Origin: Hermatobates lingyangjiaoensis
Taxonomy: Eukaryota; Arthropoda; Insecta; Hemiptera; Hermatobatidae
Direction of reading: 5' to 3'
NCBI GenBank assembly: GCA_026182355.1
Contig: JAPFBL010000069.1
Location: 124,001 to 188,000 of the forward strand
Length of the DNA: 64,000 nucleotides
Shown here: piece after piece, positions 33,753 to 45,367 of the stretch
Numbering within the stretch: position 1 is the stretch's first letter
Layout: each line of letters opens with the position of its first letter
Notes under the pieces: generated by a model
Seen by the model: the letters and a program-made list of their open reading frames with translations, nothing else
Told to the model about the DNA's origin: nothing
Database searches by the model: none
Made by a program: the position numbers and the translations under genes

Positions 33753-36700
33753 GTAGCTAAAAAGTATGACAATTTACAAACCTTAAGGTATAGTATCTTA
33801 GAATCGGATATTTTATTTCAATTTTATATATATTCTGTTCAGTCTGTTAATTAAAAGCCCCCCCTGATAAATAACTAATTAAAAACCTAATTAGTCTGCT
33901 AATTAACCCTCTCCCTCTCTCAAACTTTAAATATTATAACATTTAAATGTAAATAGATATACTCCTACACTATAAGGGCACATTGCTTCAGATTTAGTCT
34001 GTTAATGTTTTTTTACGATTTATTTTAATAAATTTTCAGAATTTGTTCTTTCCCGCAAAGTTAAACCGAAATAGTTAATAATTAGTATTATAGCAACAAT
34101 TAACAAGATATAAGAAATATTATAAATAATATAATTATAATATTTTAAAAATAAGTCATAATGAAAATAAAAACACATGGATATTGCATAGGCTTATCCT
34201 GGGTTGATTAACGTTTTCCTAATCCCTTGAACGTGTCCAGTAAGACAATTCCGTCTAATCCTTCTGTTTCCACTGCCTTGTTTTCATATTACATCAGAAA
34301 AATACCTTTTTCTATATCCAGTATAATCTTCGCTTCCTAATAATACCCTTGGTTCAGCCTCCATCCAGGTCTTAAATTAAATTTGTTCCTTCATTTTTAT
34401 TGTTAGCTAAAATGCTTTCCTTTTTCAGGAATAATACTATTATTTTCAATTCAATTATAAATTTTAGTAAATGGTTGTAACAGTTTTCTTTATTTATTTA
34501 TTCATAATAATAAGTAATACTTTTTTAAATAGAGGAAATAAATAAAAGTAAATTTTGTGGCACTTTTGAAAATATTATATAATCACAAACTTAAATTTGT
34601 TGTAATAACTACGACTTATTGATTTCTGTATACAGTAGAAGTTGTTTTTTATGGAGGATAAGTGTTTATAGCTATATTTGATTCTGTTTTCATGGACCTG
34701 ATGTGGGACAACCCTTGCTTGAGTTTTACTCTTAGGGGTGAATCAATCAATCGATTGGTAGTCATTTTCCAGTGTTGTTTACGGAAATGTTTTTGAGAAT
34801 TTAGGAAAGAGCTAATTTATGATCTTCAATTAGTATAAAAGTTTTCTTAAAAACATTGTAAGTGTCAAACGTTCAAGAAATAATTATATTTAGCTTTCGA
34901 ATGAGGGAAAAATAATTAAAAGGAACCAATATATGGGTTCTTTTGCCTTTGGCAAGTTAATTTCACTCAGTACTGTCTAGTGCCTTGTGTAATATTTCAT
35001 TCGTTCGGATTATTAAAGTTCTTGAGGAATTCTCCAAAGAAAACTTTTCATTTTAATCCCTGTGATTATTATATAACAGGGAATATCCTTGCTCTATAAG
35101 CAATTAAGTTACCAATGATTTAGAAAAAAAAAACTTTTAAACGTTGTCTACATCCACCCAGGAAAGAAAATAAATATCCATCTTCCAACTTTGTCAGATT
35201 TCATTTTCATAGTCGTAAGTAAGTAGCATTGTTCTTTAACTGTCTCTACTTTATATTCAAAACTTTTTAAAGGTACATATAATACACAATTACCTTTACA
35301 CTACCCTCTATATGTAATATAAAGGAATGAAAATATTGCTTCTAGGTCAAAATAGCGATAGCAAGTTTACAATTCAAGTACACTTTATACGTCCTCATAA
35401 AATGCAATTTGGTCGTATGCATTTAGTAGAAATAAATAAACTAACCTTGAAAAGACTCTTAGTAAATTGATGCATCATTAAACATGATGGTATGGCATCT
35501 ATATTTCTAGGAGCCCTTTCTATATGTGGTTGTTATTAATCCAAATAACTGTAGTAGCTTCAACCAGGATTTTTCTAGTCAGACGGTTTTCAATGTCTTA
35601 GGTGCTCCAGCTGATAAGTGAAGTATAAGACGCCTGGCTAACTTCGTTCGCCTATTGAGCGCTAGGAGCGCTTGCATAGTGGACGTTGATATTCTATTAT
35701 CACTGTTATCGTTAAGCTACTCGTATCATTGTTATTAAACTTAAACTCTTTTTATTCGTTTATTTGTTTTGTTATTGTTATTAATTATTTTATTTCTTAT
35801 TCTACCAGTGAGATCGAAAGCTCGATTAATCAAGTAAAGTTCTTTTCGCTAAAAGTTTTTCTTAAGATGACCTTGGGAGAGTTATTTTTTCAGTTGCCTC
35901 TGCAACACCGTAAAGTGTTCAGAAGAAAAGAACACATTCTTAAAAAGATCGTCGACTTTTTTATGCGGCTGAAGCCGCATTGGTTTTCAATAATTGTATA
36001 AAAGAAGATTTCCTACCCATTTTCAGAAATATGTATATATAGGTCTCCAACCATTTCTCTACCAGTGCGTTTGGTTTCTTTTTTTTATTTCTTCTGATAA
36101 CTGTTCAAACCAAAAATTAGAGACTAAGTGTGTGTTTTTATTTATTGTTGTTGTGTATCTATATTGAACTTAATATATAATGAGATAAATGAATATATTA
36201 TAGCTTCTCATACGAGGTTTTATAATCTTTTAGGTATTTGGCTAAAATGATAGCGGGTATCTTGCCTGCTGTTATATATATGAGTACTTCAGTTTCTAAG
36301 GTTGCAACTATTGCGAATTCTGTGATAATGATAAGAAAAGCTATTCTCGTTACATCAGAAATGATCTAAAGTTATAGTTTCACATAAGCATTCCCCTTAT
36401 CAAATGGACTCAATGCTCACTATGATATTATGACTTACATTGTACAGAAAGCAGCAATATCTGAACTCTATGTAGAACAGGAAATCCTACTTAAGAAATC
36501 TTAGAATAATCTATCTCTACAATATTTTTTGAAAAGATATCCCATTATTTTACCTCCTCCATAATCAAATACCTTGAATAATGCAGTTTTTGGAAAGAAT
36601 TATCTATTTCATGTCATTCACAATAATAAATTCCTTTAATTAAAACAATGGTTCATCCATCCTTTGTAAAATGGAAATGTTTCACTTTAGCATCTGTCCA

Positions 36701-37352
36701 TTGTTTTGTCTCTTCGTCCTGAAAAAGACATTTCTTTATTAGTACTATTCCTTATTTGCTTTATTTTTTCTTTAGATTTTTCAGAAATCCAATAAGTCTC
36801 CATTGATAGCATTACTTGGTAACTAAAGAGAAATTATTTTCTTAATATTATTTAATGATAATAAAAACAATTATACTATAACAATTCTATTTTAACAAGG
36901 TCTGTTATTTCTGTTATATGCTTGTATATAGTTAACAGAGTAACATTGTTCATAAAATAAAATTGTAAAGATTTCAAAATGAAAAAACAAAAAGAATAAT
37001 TTAATCTTAAAACTCATTCAATTGCCAGATAGAAACGTGATTTAGAATGAATGAGGAATATTTTTGACTGAAATATGATTGAAGAAAATAATCTATTTAT
37101 CTTTAATGTATATTGAGATCATCTTAAGTGGTAAATAATTTTATTTCCTTTATGCATCCAAAAAGAGTCGTTATGTAATTGCAGGTACCAAGTCATAATG
37201 CCCTTTATTTTGACTCAAATATACACAAAAATTCAATTTCCTAAACAATTAGTTTTACTTTTTTTTTGAAAAATAATAAATATGATTATAAAAAAATCAA
37301 CAAAATTTAATACTTTTTTCCTCAATAACATTGGCTAGATGTCAATATAGAT
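33753..37352. other. Long AT-rich stretch, no confident gene
   Basis: A segment at 35570-36000 is a little less AT-rich, holds a 90-codon frame (35729-36001) and a perfect 8-bp-arm palindrome (ATGCGGCT/AGCCGCAT at 35963-35980). No family is recognised. Confidence 0.4.
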
Positions 37353-37919
37353 CAGAGCTTCTCAAAGTTTTTGTTTTGCTTCTGAACTTCTTCAGAGATA
37401 TCCTATTATCACCTGTAAATCCTCTATAGCTTAAAAACTTTTGAATAAGTAGATATTCGAAATAATTTTATTTTAACTAAGTAGAAAATCTAATAATTTC
37501 ATAAAAATAATTCCATTATATTTATAATTTGTAGCATGGATTCCAAAAGGAAAAATATTTTTAAAACAACTACAACAATATATATTTATTAAAATTTTAC
37601 CAAAAATTTATACAATAATCAAATTTTGATGGAACTTAAAACAAATCAACATAGGATATCAAAATATTAGATCTTTTTGAAAAACTAATGTGAACTTTAT
37701 GCTAGATGTTATATTTATAAGGTTTGGATGTTGTAACGGTGAGTTTGCTGCATTGTTGATATATTTTTCATTATGGTATATTAATATATGAATATATATT
37801 TTGCATGGACCAACTTACCATGAACCCATATATCACTATTTTTTTACTCGTGGATGTCCTTTGACTTTCTTTGAACCCCTGGGTGACCATGTGAACCATA
37901 TTGAGAACATGGATCTCTA
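37353..37919. mobile_element. hAT-type non-autonomous transposon remnant
   Basis: The left end CAGAGCTTCTCAAAGTTTTTG and, reversed, the right end with TTCTCAATATGG resemble the CAG...GGTTCTCAAACTTT ends of many hAT elements. The inner right segment CTTTGAACCCCTGGGTGACC is also typical. Flanking 8-mers ATATAGAT and GCATAGAT match at six positions, consistent with an aged 8-bp duplication. No transposase ORF. Confidence 0.6.
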
Positions 37920-38034
37920 GCATAGATAAAACATTCAGAAAGTTTACATAATCTGCTTACAATGTAGATAAATGAAATCTAGATAGATTTAAACTTTAAT
38001 AAACCATAATTAATTTTATATCTTTTTTTTTCAG

Positions 38035-38101
38035 ATTATGAAGAAAGCAGCGATTATTTTGGAATGACGAAGCAGGCAATGACGTCAGCTACATCTGACG
38101 A
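38035..38101 (+). CDS. Candidate internal coding exon, 67 nt
   Basis: A strong acceptor (TCTTTTTTTTTCAG) precedes the block and a full-consensus donor (GTAAGT) follows it. Only one frame is open: two leading bases, 21 codons (YEESSDYFG, then MTKQAMTSATSD), and two trailing bases. GC content is far above that of the flanks. The peptide is acidic then Ser/Thr-rich, like a linker or alternatively spliced segment. I do not recognise the parent gene and see no second exon, so the window would lie within its introns. It could still be chance. Confidence 0.5.
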
Positions 38102-38271
38102 GTAAGTCCAAATATATTTTACTACATATAATATATTTGTATATAAAATATAATTAGTTTATATAAACTTTAATTTTTACGGTACCTCACCATTTATCTG
38201 TTCTTTTATACATTTCGGATACCTTCCTAATGTCATGTTCCAGTTCTGATAGATGTTGGGTGGTATTATAC

Positions 38272-38307
38272 AAAATATTTTGGCTAAAATGCCATCCATC
38301 ATCAGGA
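38272..38307 (-). ncRNA. Hammerhead-like core, unlabelled family
   Basis: Minus strand: a perfect CUGAUGA box, then UGGAU, a GGC/GCC hairpin, AAA, an AAUAUU-like palindrome and U. Stem II is offset by several bases compared with other families. Single orientation. Confidence 0.45.
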
Positions 38308-38345
38308 GAATAGTTGATTAAAATTTTATGCCGTGGGCTATTTTT

Positions 38346-39831
38346 TTTTTATTGAGGAGATATATACAAGTATATGTAAAATTAAGAAGAAGAAAAACTC
38401 ATGAAAAATATTCTTATGCCTGTTGAATTTTCCGTATAGTCTGTTTCGTGTTGTTCATAATATATTAATATATTCTACTAATATAGGTTACAGGAATTTG
38501 GAACTTTACTCTTGATGATATGATCTAGATTTGAAATAGAGAGTCTTTTTATTTTAAAAGCTATTGCACAATTTACTTTGCTTAGAAGAGATTTTTTAGG
38601 TTGCTCTGATGGAATTTTAAGATAATTCAGAATATCTGATAGTTGAGTACGATTTATAGTATTATACGAATATAGTTATTTGATGATCTTCAAGTTTTCT
38701 GAAATTTTATGGGAATCAGTTAAAATTATGTAAACATATTGTTAATCAAGTTTCAGGGAAATTGTTGTTCAATAGTATCTATTTTATTGTTTCAATATTT
38801 TTTTCTTTAAAAGCATCAGATACCTAGATTTAAATCTGGATGTCTGAGGACTAAGGCTGTATTGAACTTCTGTTGAAGTGGTTAGTATGAGAGCAAATTC
38901 CAATTCTGGACACTTTTTTGGTGGTTTTCTGCAAAAATGCCAAGAAATGTTCCAAAACTCTTTCAGCAAATACCCAAGAATATTATTCGGCGTGTCAATT
39001 ATCAGGAAGATAAGACCATAGAGTTCCTTTCTTTACATGTGAACTGATACACTAGATGAGTCTGATGGAATTTAGATGTATCATTTCTACTGACACTGTT
39101 ATTCAGAAAGCTACTAATCTTTCTGCTCTTATAGCAAATATTCAGTTGCAAGTTTATCTTCATTTTTTTAGTTTTTAGAGAGCTCGCTCATCCTGTTTAT
39201 ATTGGATTGACATCAGTGGCATAGCAGCTATTTTTGCCGCCCGGGGCGGTCGTACGATCAACCCCTCAAATTCCACTCAGTTTCTTGATGTCAATCTGAG
39301 ATAACTTGAAATATTGTTCAACTAGAAATCAAAAAAAATAACGGCAGATATTTATCAACTGATATATCAAAAAATGAAAATTTAAAATAGAATTAAGTAA
39401 TTTTGACCAGTAATGATTATGGTAAAGGAGTAAAATAGAAAAGTAATAGAAAGTCAGTATAGAAAAAAATTAGGGAGTAGAAAGAGACATAGAGTCAAAG
39501 ATATTGAAGAAGGAGTAAAAGGCAGTGATAAGAGGTTGGTAAGAGATGTAAGAAGTAGTGAGTGGAATATATAGAAACTGTTTGCTAGTTACAGTAAACT
39601 CCTTAAAACCATGCACATTGCTAGTACCACTTGTGTGAGCTAAATGAAGAAGTGTACTGTATTACCCAGTACACTGGTGTAAATTTAAAAACCTGATTTG
39701 AATACGGTGTGCATTTTCAAAAGAACCTGTGAATCGTTTATTTATAGGTTTATTATGATTAGGATAATGTAAAAAATAATTAAATAAGGTAATCAACAAA
39801 TATATATATTAAAAGAAATTATTGGTATACA
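38346..39831. other. No confident gene; possible transposon end near 39215
   Basis: AGTGGCATAGCAGC followed by TTTTGCCGCCCGGGGCGG (39208-39246) looks like a DNA transposon end. A roughly inverse GC-rich string lies near 40295-40325 (GGGGGGCGTTCTACCCCGGG). The pairing is imperfect and the interior contains a family A copy, so the boundaries are unproven. Confidence 0.35.
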
Positions 39832-39953
39832 ATCAGTTGTGTTTCGACTTTGACGAAGACCGCTTGTTACGGTTGAAAGATCTTGGTCTTTTTTTTTTAT
39901 TTCATATTGTAGTTTGATCATTGATTGTTGTTTCACGTGTTTATGTGAAATCA
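39832..39953 (+). mobile_element. Family A terminal element, single plus copy
   Basis: Full-length terminal repeat from CAGTTGTGTTTCGACTTTGA to the CACGTGTTTATGTGAAATC tip. The core is at 39846-39888: GACU/GGUC stem I (one G-U pair), box UUGACGA, GACCG/CGGUU stem, GAA, AGAUCU, U. Confidence 0.85.
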
Positions 39954-40329
39954 TGTTAGCAATAATATTAATATATCAAATCTAGTTTCAAGTAAATAGG
40001 TAGTTATATAAACCTGTAATTCCACTGATTGTGTAAAGTGGAAAGCGTAAGAAAGAGGTTCAATGACACCAATACCAGTGTACGAGATGGTATCTCCTTC
40101 AATAGTGAAAACCAACCAATGGAGGGCAATGAATTGGGTGCCCAACTAGGTACAAGCTAGCCAGTATTAGTACCCAGGGAAACAGTCAGGTGATATTCAA
40201 GTACTATTAGAGAAAAGCTGGTGATGTAAGAGACAATATGATACTTCAATTGTTCATACATGTCAATCATTTGTGTTGTAGCAAAGGGAGGGAGGAAGGG
40301 GGGCGTTCTACCCCGGGCAGCACGTGCGA

Positions 40330-40610
40330 GTGTATATGCGTGTTGTTCAAAAACATAATGGCAATGGCAATCTCATGCTTAATGATATATATATCTCATG
40401 CTTAATTATATATATATATATATAATATGCGTTTAAAAAATGAATGTCCGATTTCACACTATTTAATTTGTTAGAAAATGTTTCTAATTTTCTAAAACTC
40501 TTTTTTACCTCTGGGTTTCTTATCTCATGAATTAACTCTCCATATTTCTTTTCATTGAATTTATTCTTCGACATGTTTCAGTGCTACAATCACCATCATC
40601 AGGAAAATCT
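40330..40610 (-). mobile_element. Family K element, minus strand
   Basis: A hammerhead-like core is followed by about 200 bp of element sequence leading toward (TA)n at 40386-40427. A 75-codon minus frame (40347-40574) runs through it but ends in a TA-encoded Tyr/Ile tract, so I do not call it a gene. Confidence 0.55.
40565..40607 (-). ncRNA. Hammerhead-like core, family K
   Basis: Minus strand: stem I UUUUC/GAAGA, a perfect CUGAUGA box, extra U, GGUG/CACU stem II, GAA, palindromic ACAUGU, C. It is among the closest to a complete hammerhead in the window apart from the extra base. Confidence 0.68.
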
Positions 40611-40674
40611 TATTAGCATAATTAATTATCACATCTTTATAAATAAAATAATGATTTTGTCTGTACATTGCTTA

Positions 40675-41050
40675 GAACTGACTCATTTCAAGTTTTCTTT
40701 ACGTTTCATACATTGGAGAAACGAATCCACCCTTAGAAAAATTTTCTGTCGGTTTGTCGGTTTGTCGGTTTGTCCGCAAAACTTTGTCACAGGTAAACTC
40801 AGCTACCATAAGACATATAAAGCTGAAACTTTTACAGTAGATTTGTGTAGGTCTAACTTAAATATAGGCTATGATTGATTGGAAATTCAACGTAGAAGTG
40901 AAGTTATGGACGTTTAAACGCAAAAATGTTTGTCACAAGTAAACTCAGCCACCATAAGACATAGCGAGCTGAAACATTGACACTGGATTTGTGTGTGCCT
41001 AAATAGATTCTTAATTCAGTACAGAAGCAAAGTTATGGGGCTTTTAGCTG
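40675..41050 (+). repeat. Dispersed repeat L, copy 1, internally duplicated
   Basis: CTCATTTCAAGTTTTCTTTA starts a unit with three GTCGGTTT repeats, a GTAAACTCAGCTACCATAAG block and a GCTGAAAC...GATTTGTGT block. The last two blocks recur at 40930-41010. A diverged copy of the whole lies at 42418-42620. The family is unknown; it may be a non-coding DNA transposon. Confidence 0.75.
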
Positions 41051-42050
41051 TATTTTCCTAACTTCACAGACAAGTTGTTTTGAAAATACACAGGTGTGGC
41101 AAGTAGGTATTGTTAGTTGATTTTAATTTCAATTGAGCATATAATATATTGCGTATTTGACATCATTGAAATGGTGTTTCACAGAGTTAAGGATGTACTA
41201 TCTATTGAGAATAAATGTTTTGTAAACGACAATTCTCAACTCTTAATATGAACAGGGAGGAAAAATCAACAACAAGTTCTTTACGCTATATGAAGCCTAG
41301 GAAAGAACTTACAAGTCAGTAAAGAGATTGGATTAGTGACGAAGAAGCAGTTCATTATCTAATTGAATTTCTTGACTCTGAATTTATTTCTCCTGGACGC
41401 CTGCTCATAGTAAAAACTTAAATAGAGCACCAATCATGCTACAATTTAGTAGCAGTAACAATTCATGTTACGAAACAGTAGTGCCCCAAAACTGTGCAAC
41501 GGGACACGACTCTGAGTTCGTGCTCTACACAGATATCCATAAGGCGGACATAATGACTGGATGTGGTATTGGGGAGTCTGTGTTATACTTCACATAATCC
41601 TTGATTCCGAGCCACTGTCTGTTTACGTTGAAATGATTGCAAAGTCCGTCAGAGTCTATTTCGTAATGACGTTAACTAAGTCGCAAAGGGAGACTTCATA
41701 TAACGCAGGAATACAAGGTAGCAAAACCAAGTTTTCTCACATGGTCAAATGTAGTTTACATGCTCAACGGTCAGAGGTTTCAACTCTTTCTTTACCATGA
41801 ACGTGAAGGACAGACAGCTAATGTAGTGTATAAGCTGGAGGCATTTGTTTAACACTGTAGTAATAATGTATTTTCTACTATTCTATAATTTCTAATGACA
41901 TTTTGAAATACCAAAAAATGACGGAACTTCTGATTCCTCCGTGGTATAGCCGAAAGGCAATAGGCACACGGTAATAAACCAAAACAGGAACTCTGATTCC
42001 GTCAAAGACGGGTACGTTTGCTATGTATTATATATAACTGTCAACTTTTT
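41051..42050. other. No confident gene
   Basis: A 79-codon plus frame at 41561-41800 lies in a block of moderate GC but has no recognisable motif. Segment 41843-41990 (ATTTTCTACTATTCTATAAT, GATTCCGTCAAAGACGG) is repeated near 42617-42725, so this stretch belongs to the same repeated unit as L. Confidence 0.45.
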
Positions 42051-42054
42051 TTTA

Positions 42055-42420
42055 ATTTAATATTTGCTTAATAAATACACTGGTAATAATGTAAGGTATG
42101 GGACCAGAGTAGCCCAGTGGCTTGCGTGATCGCCGATGACAGTAGTGCAAATGTATTATAAATAAATGTAACAAACAAATATTTTTTGAATTAAAATGTG
42201 GATAATATAAAGATGGTAATAAAGTAAAGGGATCTAGCCAGGGTTGCCAGTAGCTTGCTTGCTCGCCGATGACAGTAGTGCAAATGTAATATAAATAAAC
42301 ACAACAAAAAATTTTTTAATTTAATATTTGCGTAATATAAACACTGGTAATAAAGTAAGTATGGAACCAGAGTAGCCAGTGCTTGCGTGCTAGCTTTTGA
42401 CTGGGAGCACGTAATTAAAC
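42055..42420 (+). repeat. ~126-bp tandem repeat, three units
   Basis: Three imperfect units, each with TTTAAT...AATAATGTAAG or a variant and then ACCAGAGTAGCCCAGTGGCT, GCTCGCCGATGACAGTAGTG and AAATGTAATATAAATAAA. The GTAGCCCAGTGGCTTGCGTG part resembles a tRNA-like SINE head, so a short SINE may have been amplified in tandem. Confidence 0.7.
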
Positions 42421-42745
42421 TAACTCATTTCAAGTTTTCTTTACGTTTCATACTTCAGATAGCCACATGTACCCTTAGAATAATTTCTGTCTTCGTTTGT
42501 CCACAAATATTGCTACCATAAGACTTAACACTGAAACATTGAATGTAGATTGTGTATGTCTAACTTAAAATCTAATCTTTGTATACAGAGGCATTTTTTT
42601 AGCACTGTACTAATAATGGTATTTTCTACTATTCTATAACTTCTAATTGTAGTATTATATAATCTATAATTGATATTATGGAATACCAAGTATAATAGAA
42701 TTTTTGATTTCCGTCAAAGACGGTAATTGCTATATAGAATAAAAT
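42418..42745 (+). repeat. Dispersed repeat L, copy 2
   Basis: Diverged copy of 40675-40890 followed by a copy of 41843-41990. It has short deletions compared with copy 1. Confidence 0.7.
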
Positions 42746-43051
42746 AAAATAAAATGAAACTATTACACTTGATAAACTAAACATAACTTGATAGCAAACA
42801 ACAGGTTGCAACGTCTGGTTTAGGGAATCAGTCAGATTACGCCAGGTTGTGTTAGTGACTGAAATGGCCCTATATGTTACATCTTCTAGCGTGTCTTGGT
42901 ATGGTTGGCTACTACGAGTAATTCTTTCTTCAATTTGTTCTCTACCTTTGTTTTTGGCTTGTATAAGATTTCCAAACAAGCAATATATATATATATATAT
43001 TATATATATATATACTTTTTTTCGTTGGAAATACGATCCAAAACGGACAAA

Positions 43052-43139
43052 TATAGTTCAATATAAACAAAGAAACATAGAGAAATCAGAGACTGTAAGT
43101 GTGTTCTTCTGATTTCTCTATGTTTCTTTGTTTATATTG

Positions 43140-43147
<8 letters not shown>
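43052..43147. mobile_element. Small inverted pair between (TA)n tracts
   Basis: The arms 43052-43090 and 43110-43147 are near-perfect reverse complements (TATAGTTCAATATAAACAAA and the AGAAACATAGAGAAATCAGA region) with a 19-bp spacer. (TA)n precedes at 42983-43014 and abuts at 43145-43186. No hammerhead box survives at this size. Confidence 0.8.
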
Positions 43148-43196
<49 letters not shown>

Positions 43197-43258
43197 ACTA
43201 AAAAATGATTGATCGGGATGCGGTCATTTTCTTCCACTTTTTAATTCAAACTCTCATT

Positions 43259-43298
43259 GCCGACGTTTCGATTTTATTCAAAATCTTTTTCATAGGCC
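43259..43298 (-). ncRNA. Degenerate hammerhead-like core of the second PLE
   Basis: Minus strand: GCC/GGC stem I, box changed to UAUGAAA, a short hairpin (GAUUUU/AAAAUC), GAA, palindromic ACGU, C, GGC. The box is damaged in the same way as family B. The mirror copy at 47373-47412 has lost one base of GCC. Confidence 0.5.
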
Positions 43299-43659
43299 TA
43301 CAAACAGAGGAAAACAAGAATTTTAATACGTACATTTTTAAAACACAAACAAAAGAAGTACACTATGAACATTAAATACAATCTTAAGTATAGGATAACA
43401 ATGACAGATAATAAAAAAGAGAAAAAGATGGAGTCTAACTATAAAAACAAAGTTTTTTACAATGTACTTACATAAGTAGGAGTATTGCAATTGAAGGAAC
43501 TATTACATTTCATTTCTGAATTAGTAATGACTCTTAAACTATTCAATGAAAACCCGTTAATAACCGACTCTGTACAGCTGATAAGCAGGTACCTATTGAA
43601 CAAATTTCACTAAATCTGTTAGGTATTCAAAATACTAGAATAAACACTATTTAAATTCG

Positions 43660-45307
43660 CTATATCGTTTCTATGATTAATACAATTTTGATCTTTTTAA
43701 TGAATAGCATTTCAAGGTTTCTTCTTCTATGTTCGTCCTGTCTTTACTCATAACGGTTGTTCCATCAAAGTCAAATGTATGTCCTTCATTTATTGAATGA
43801 TATGCAATGCTGTGGTATTAATCTTTTTGTTCTAACAGAGTATTTATGTTGATATATCCTTTCTTAAACAAATCTACTGGTTTCACACCAAAATACTTCT
43901 TATTACATTCTATACATTTTATAGAATAAATAATATTACTTTCTAAATCTTTTGATATCTTGTCTTTTAAATTAGAAATAATAATTTTACTTTATGTTTA
44001 TTATAATATGCTAAATTGATTTCTGGTAAGTCCCTTTTTAACAGTTTTTGAATATTTTGTGATAGCCCTTCAATAAATGGGAATTTGAAATATCTTTTAT
44101 TCATCATTTGATGGTTATCAGTAGTTCTTTCCAGTGTTCCGTCTGTTCTCTTAAATACTTTCTCCAAATGCGTTCTATTAGATTTCCTGGGTAAGAGTTT
44201 TTTTCCAACAGGATTTTCCACCTTTTTCTTATTTTCCTTTAAAAACAACGGGCTGCTAATATCTATCACCTTTTTTATTAAGTTTTTTACACAATTCAAT
44301 TTTTGACTTACAGCATGTGATGATAATAATTCAATATTCTCCCTGAATTGGTTGTTTACTATACCAATCTGTTAGTATATTTCCGTTATTCCCTCGTATA
44401 ATTTTCATATCCAAAACGAAATACTCCAACATCTTTTTCTCTTCACATGTGAATCTTAAACGAGGATGAAATAAATTGAACGTATTTAAAACATGCTGTT
44501 CTTCTCCTTTTTTAATTATCAAGAACAATTCATCTACATATAATTTTAGAAATTTTACACTTGCTCCAAGTTTTTTAAGGCTTTCCTTTAATAATTCCAG
44601 CATTACAATATTCAAGTATCGGAGAGACCGGAGATCCCATCGGTAAACCATATTTTTGTTTGTAAACAACTTCATCGAATGTAAAATATCTTGCTTCACA
44701 AATAATTTCTAATATAGATAAAAACTTCCTTTGACATGCTAATGTGGGGTCTAATCTTATTCCATTGTTTACTAACTAAAGACAATGCTATATCTAATGG
44801 AATGTAGTGAATAAAGACTGGACATCCAATGATATCATAGTTTCATCATGATTTATAACTTGATTTGAGATTGCTTGTTTGAATTGCACTGAGTTTTTTA
44901 CATTTAATTCACTATTGTACGTAATGTAGGTAAGAAATTTGTTAATATATTTTGATAGCTGATAAGTCGGACTGCCAAGAAATGAAACGATAGGGCGCAG
45001 GGGCATACCTGGTTTGTGTAATTTTACAATTCCATAGATTCTTGGTGATATTCCATTAAAACTCGTCATTTTTGCGGCTTGCCGTAGATCAATACTTTCT
45101 GCTATTTTTAGGTCTTCTACTATTTTGTTAACTTTGTTTCGAAGTGTCGATGAGGGATCTCTTCTCGAAATTTCGTATGTGTCATTGTCTTCTAATAAAG
45201 TTTTCATTTTGGTTTTATATTGATCGTTTTTCATTATTACTGTGTTTCCAGATTTATCACTTTTGCATATCAAAATATCATTATGTTCTTTTAATAACTT
45301 ACGAGTT
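43660..45307 (-). pseudogene. PLE RT plus GIY-YIG, left copy, frameshifted
   Basis: Frames at 44794-45348, 44331-44699 and 43967-44299 are successive pieces of one PLE protein. The first has KSDKSGNTVIM, the PRIYGIVKLHKPG block and RT motif A (SLDVQSLFT), then shifts by a 1-base loss. The next shifts within the PMGSP motif B region and carries motif C as YVDE, not YVDD. The third covers the linker, and GIY-YIG remnants (IYSIKC, KKYFG) follow to about 43740. Frameshifts plus the changed motif C make it inactive. Confidence 0.9.
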
Positions 45308-45367
45308 ATCTTCCAATAACCAAAGAAGAAAAAAGCAGAATGACTCAATAGAAATGTGTTTTAACAA

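Noticed and set aside
35963..35980. Perfect GC-rich palindrome ATGCGGCT/AGCCGCAT
   Set aside because: Too short and isolated to support a function; no associated repeat, terminator context or element found.
39208..40330. DNA transposon bounded by GC-rich ends TTTTGCCGCCCGGGGCGG and an inverse string
   Set aside because: The ends pair poorly, no target-site duplication is visible and a family A copy sits inside. Kept only as a remark.
40347..40574. 75-codon minus-strand frame starting MSKNKFNEKK
   Set aside because: It lies wholly inside the family K element, starts at its stem I region and ends in TA-coded residues. No related protein recognised.
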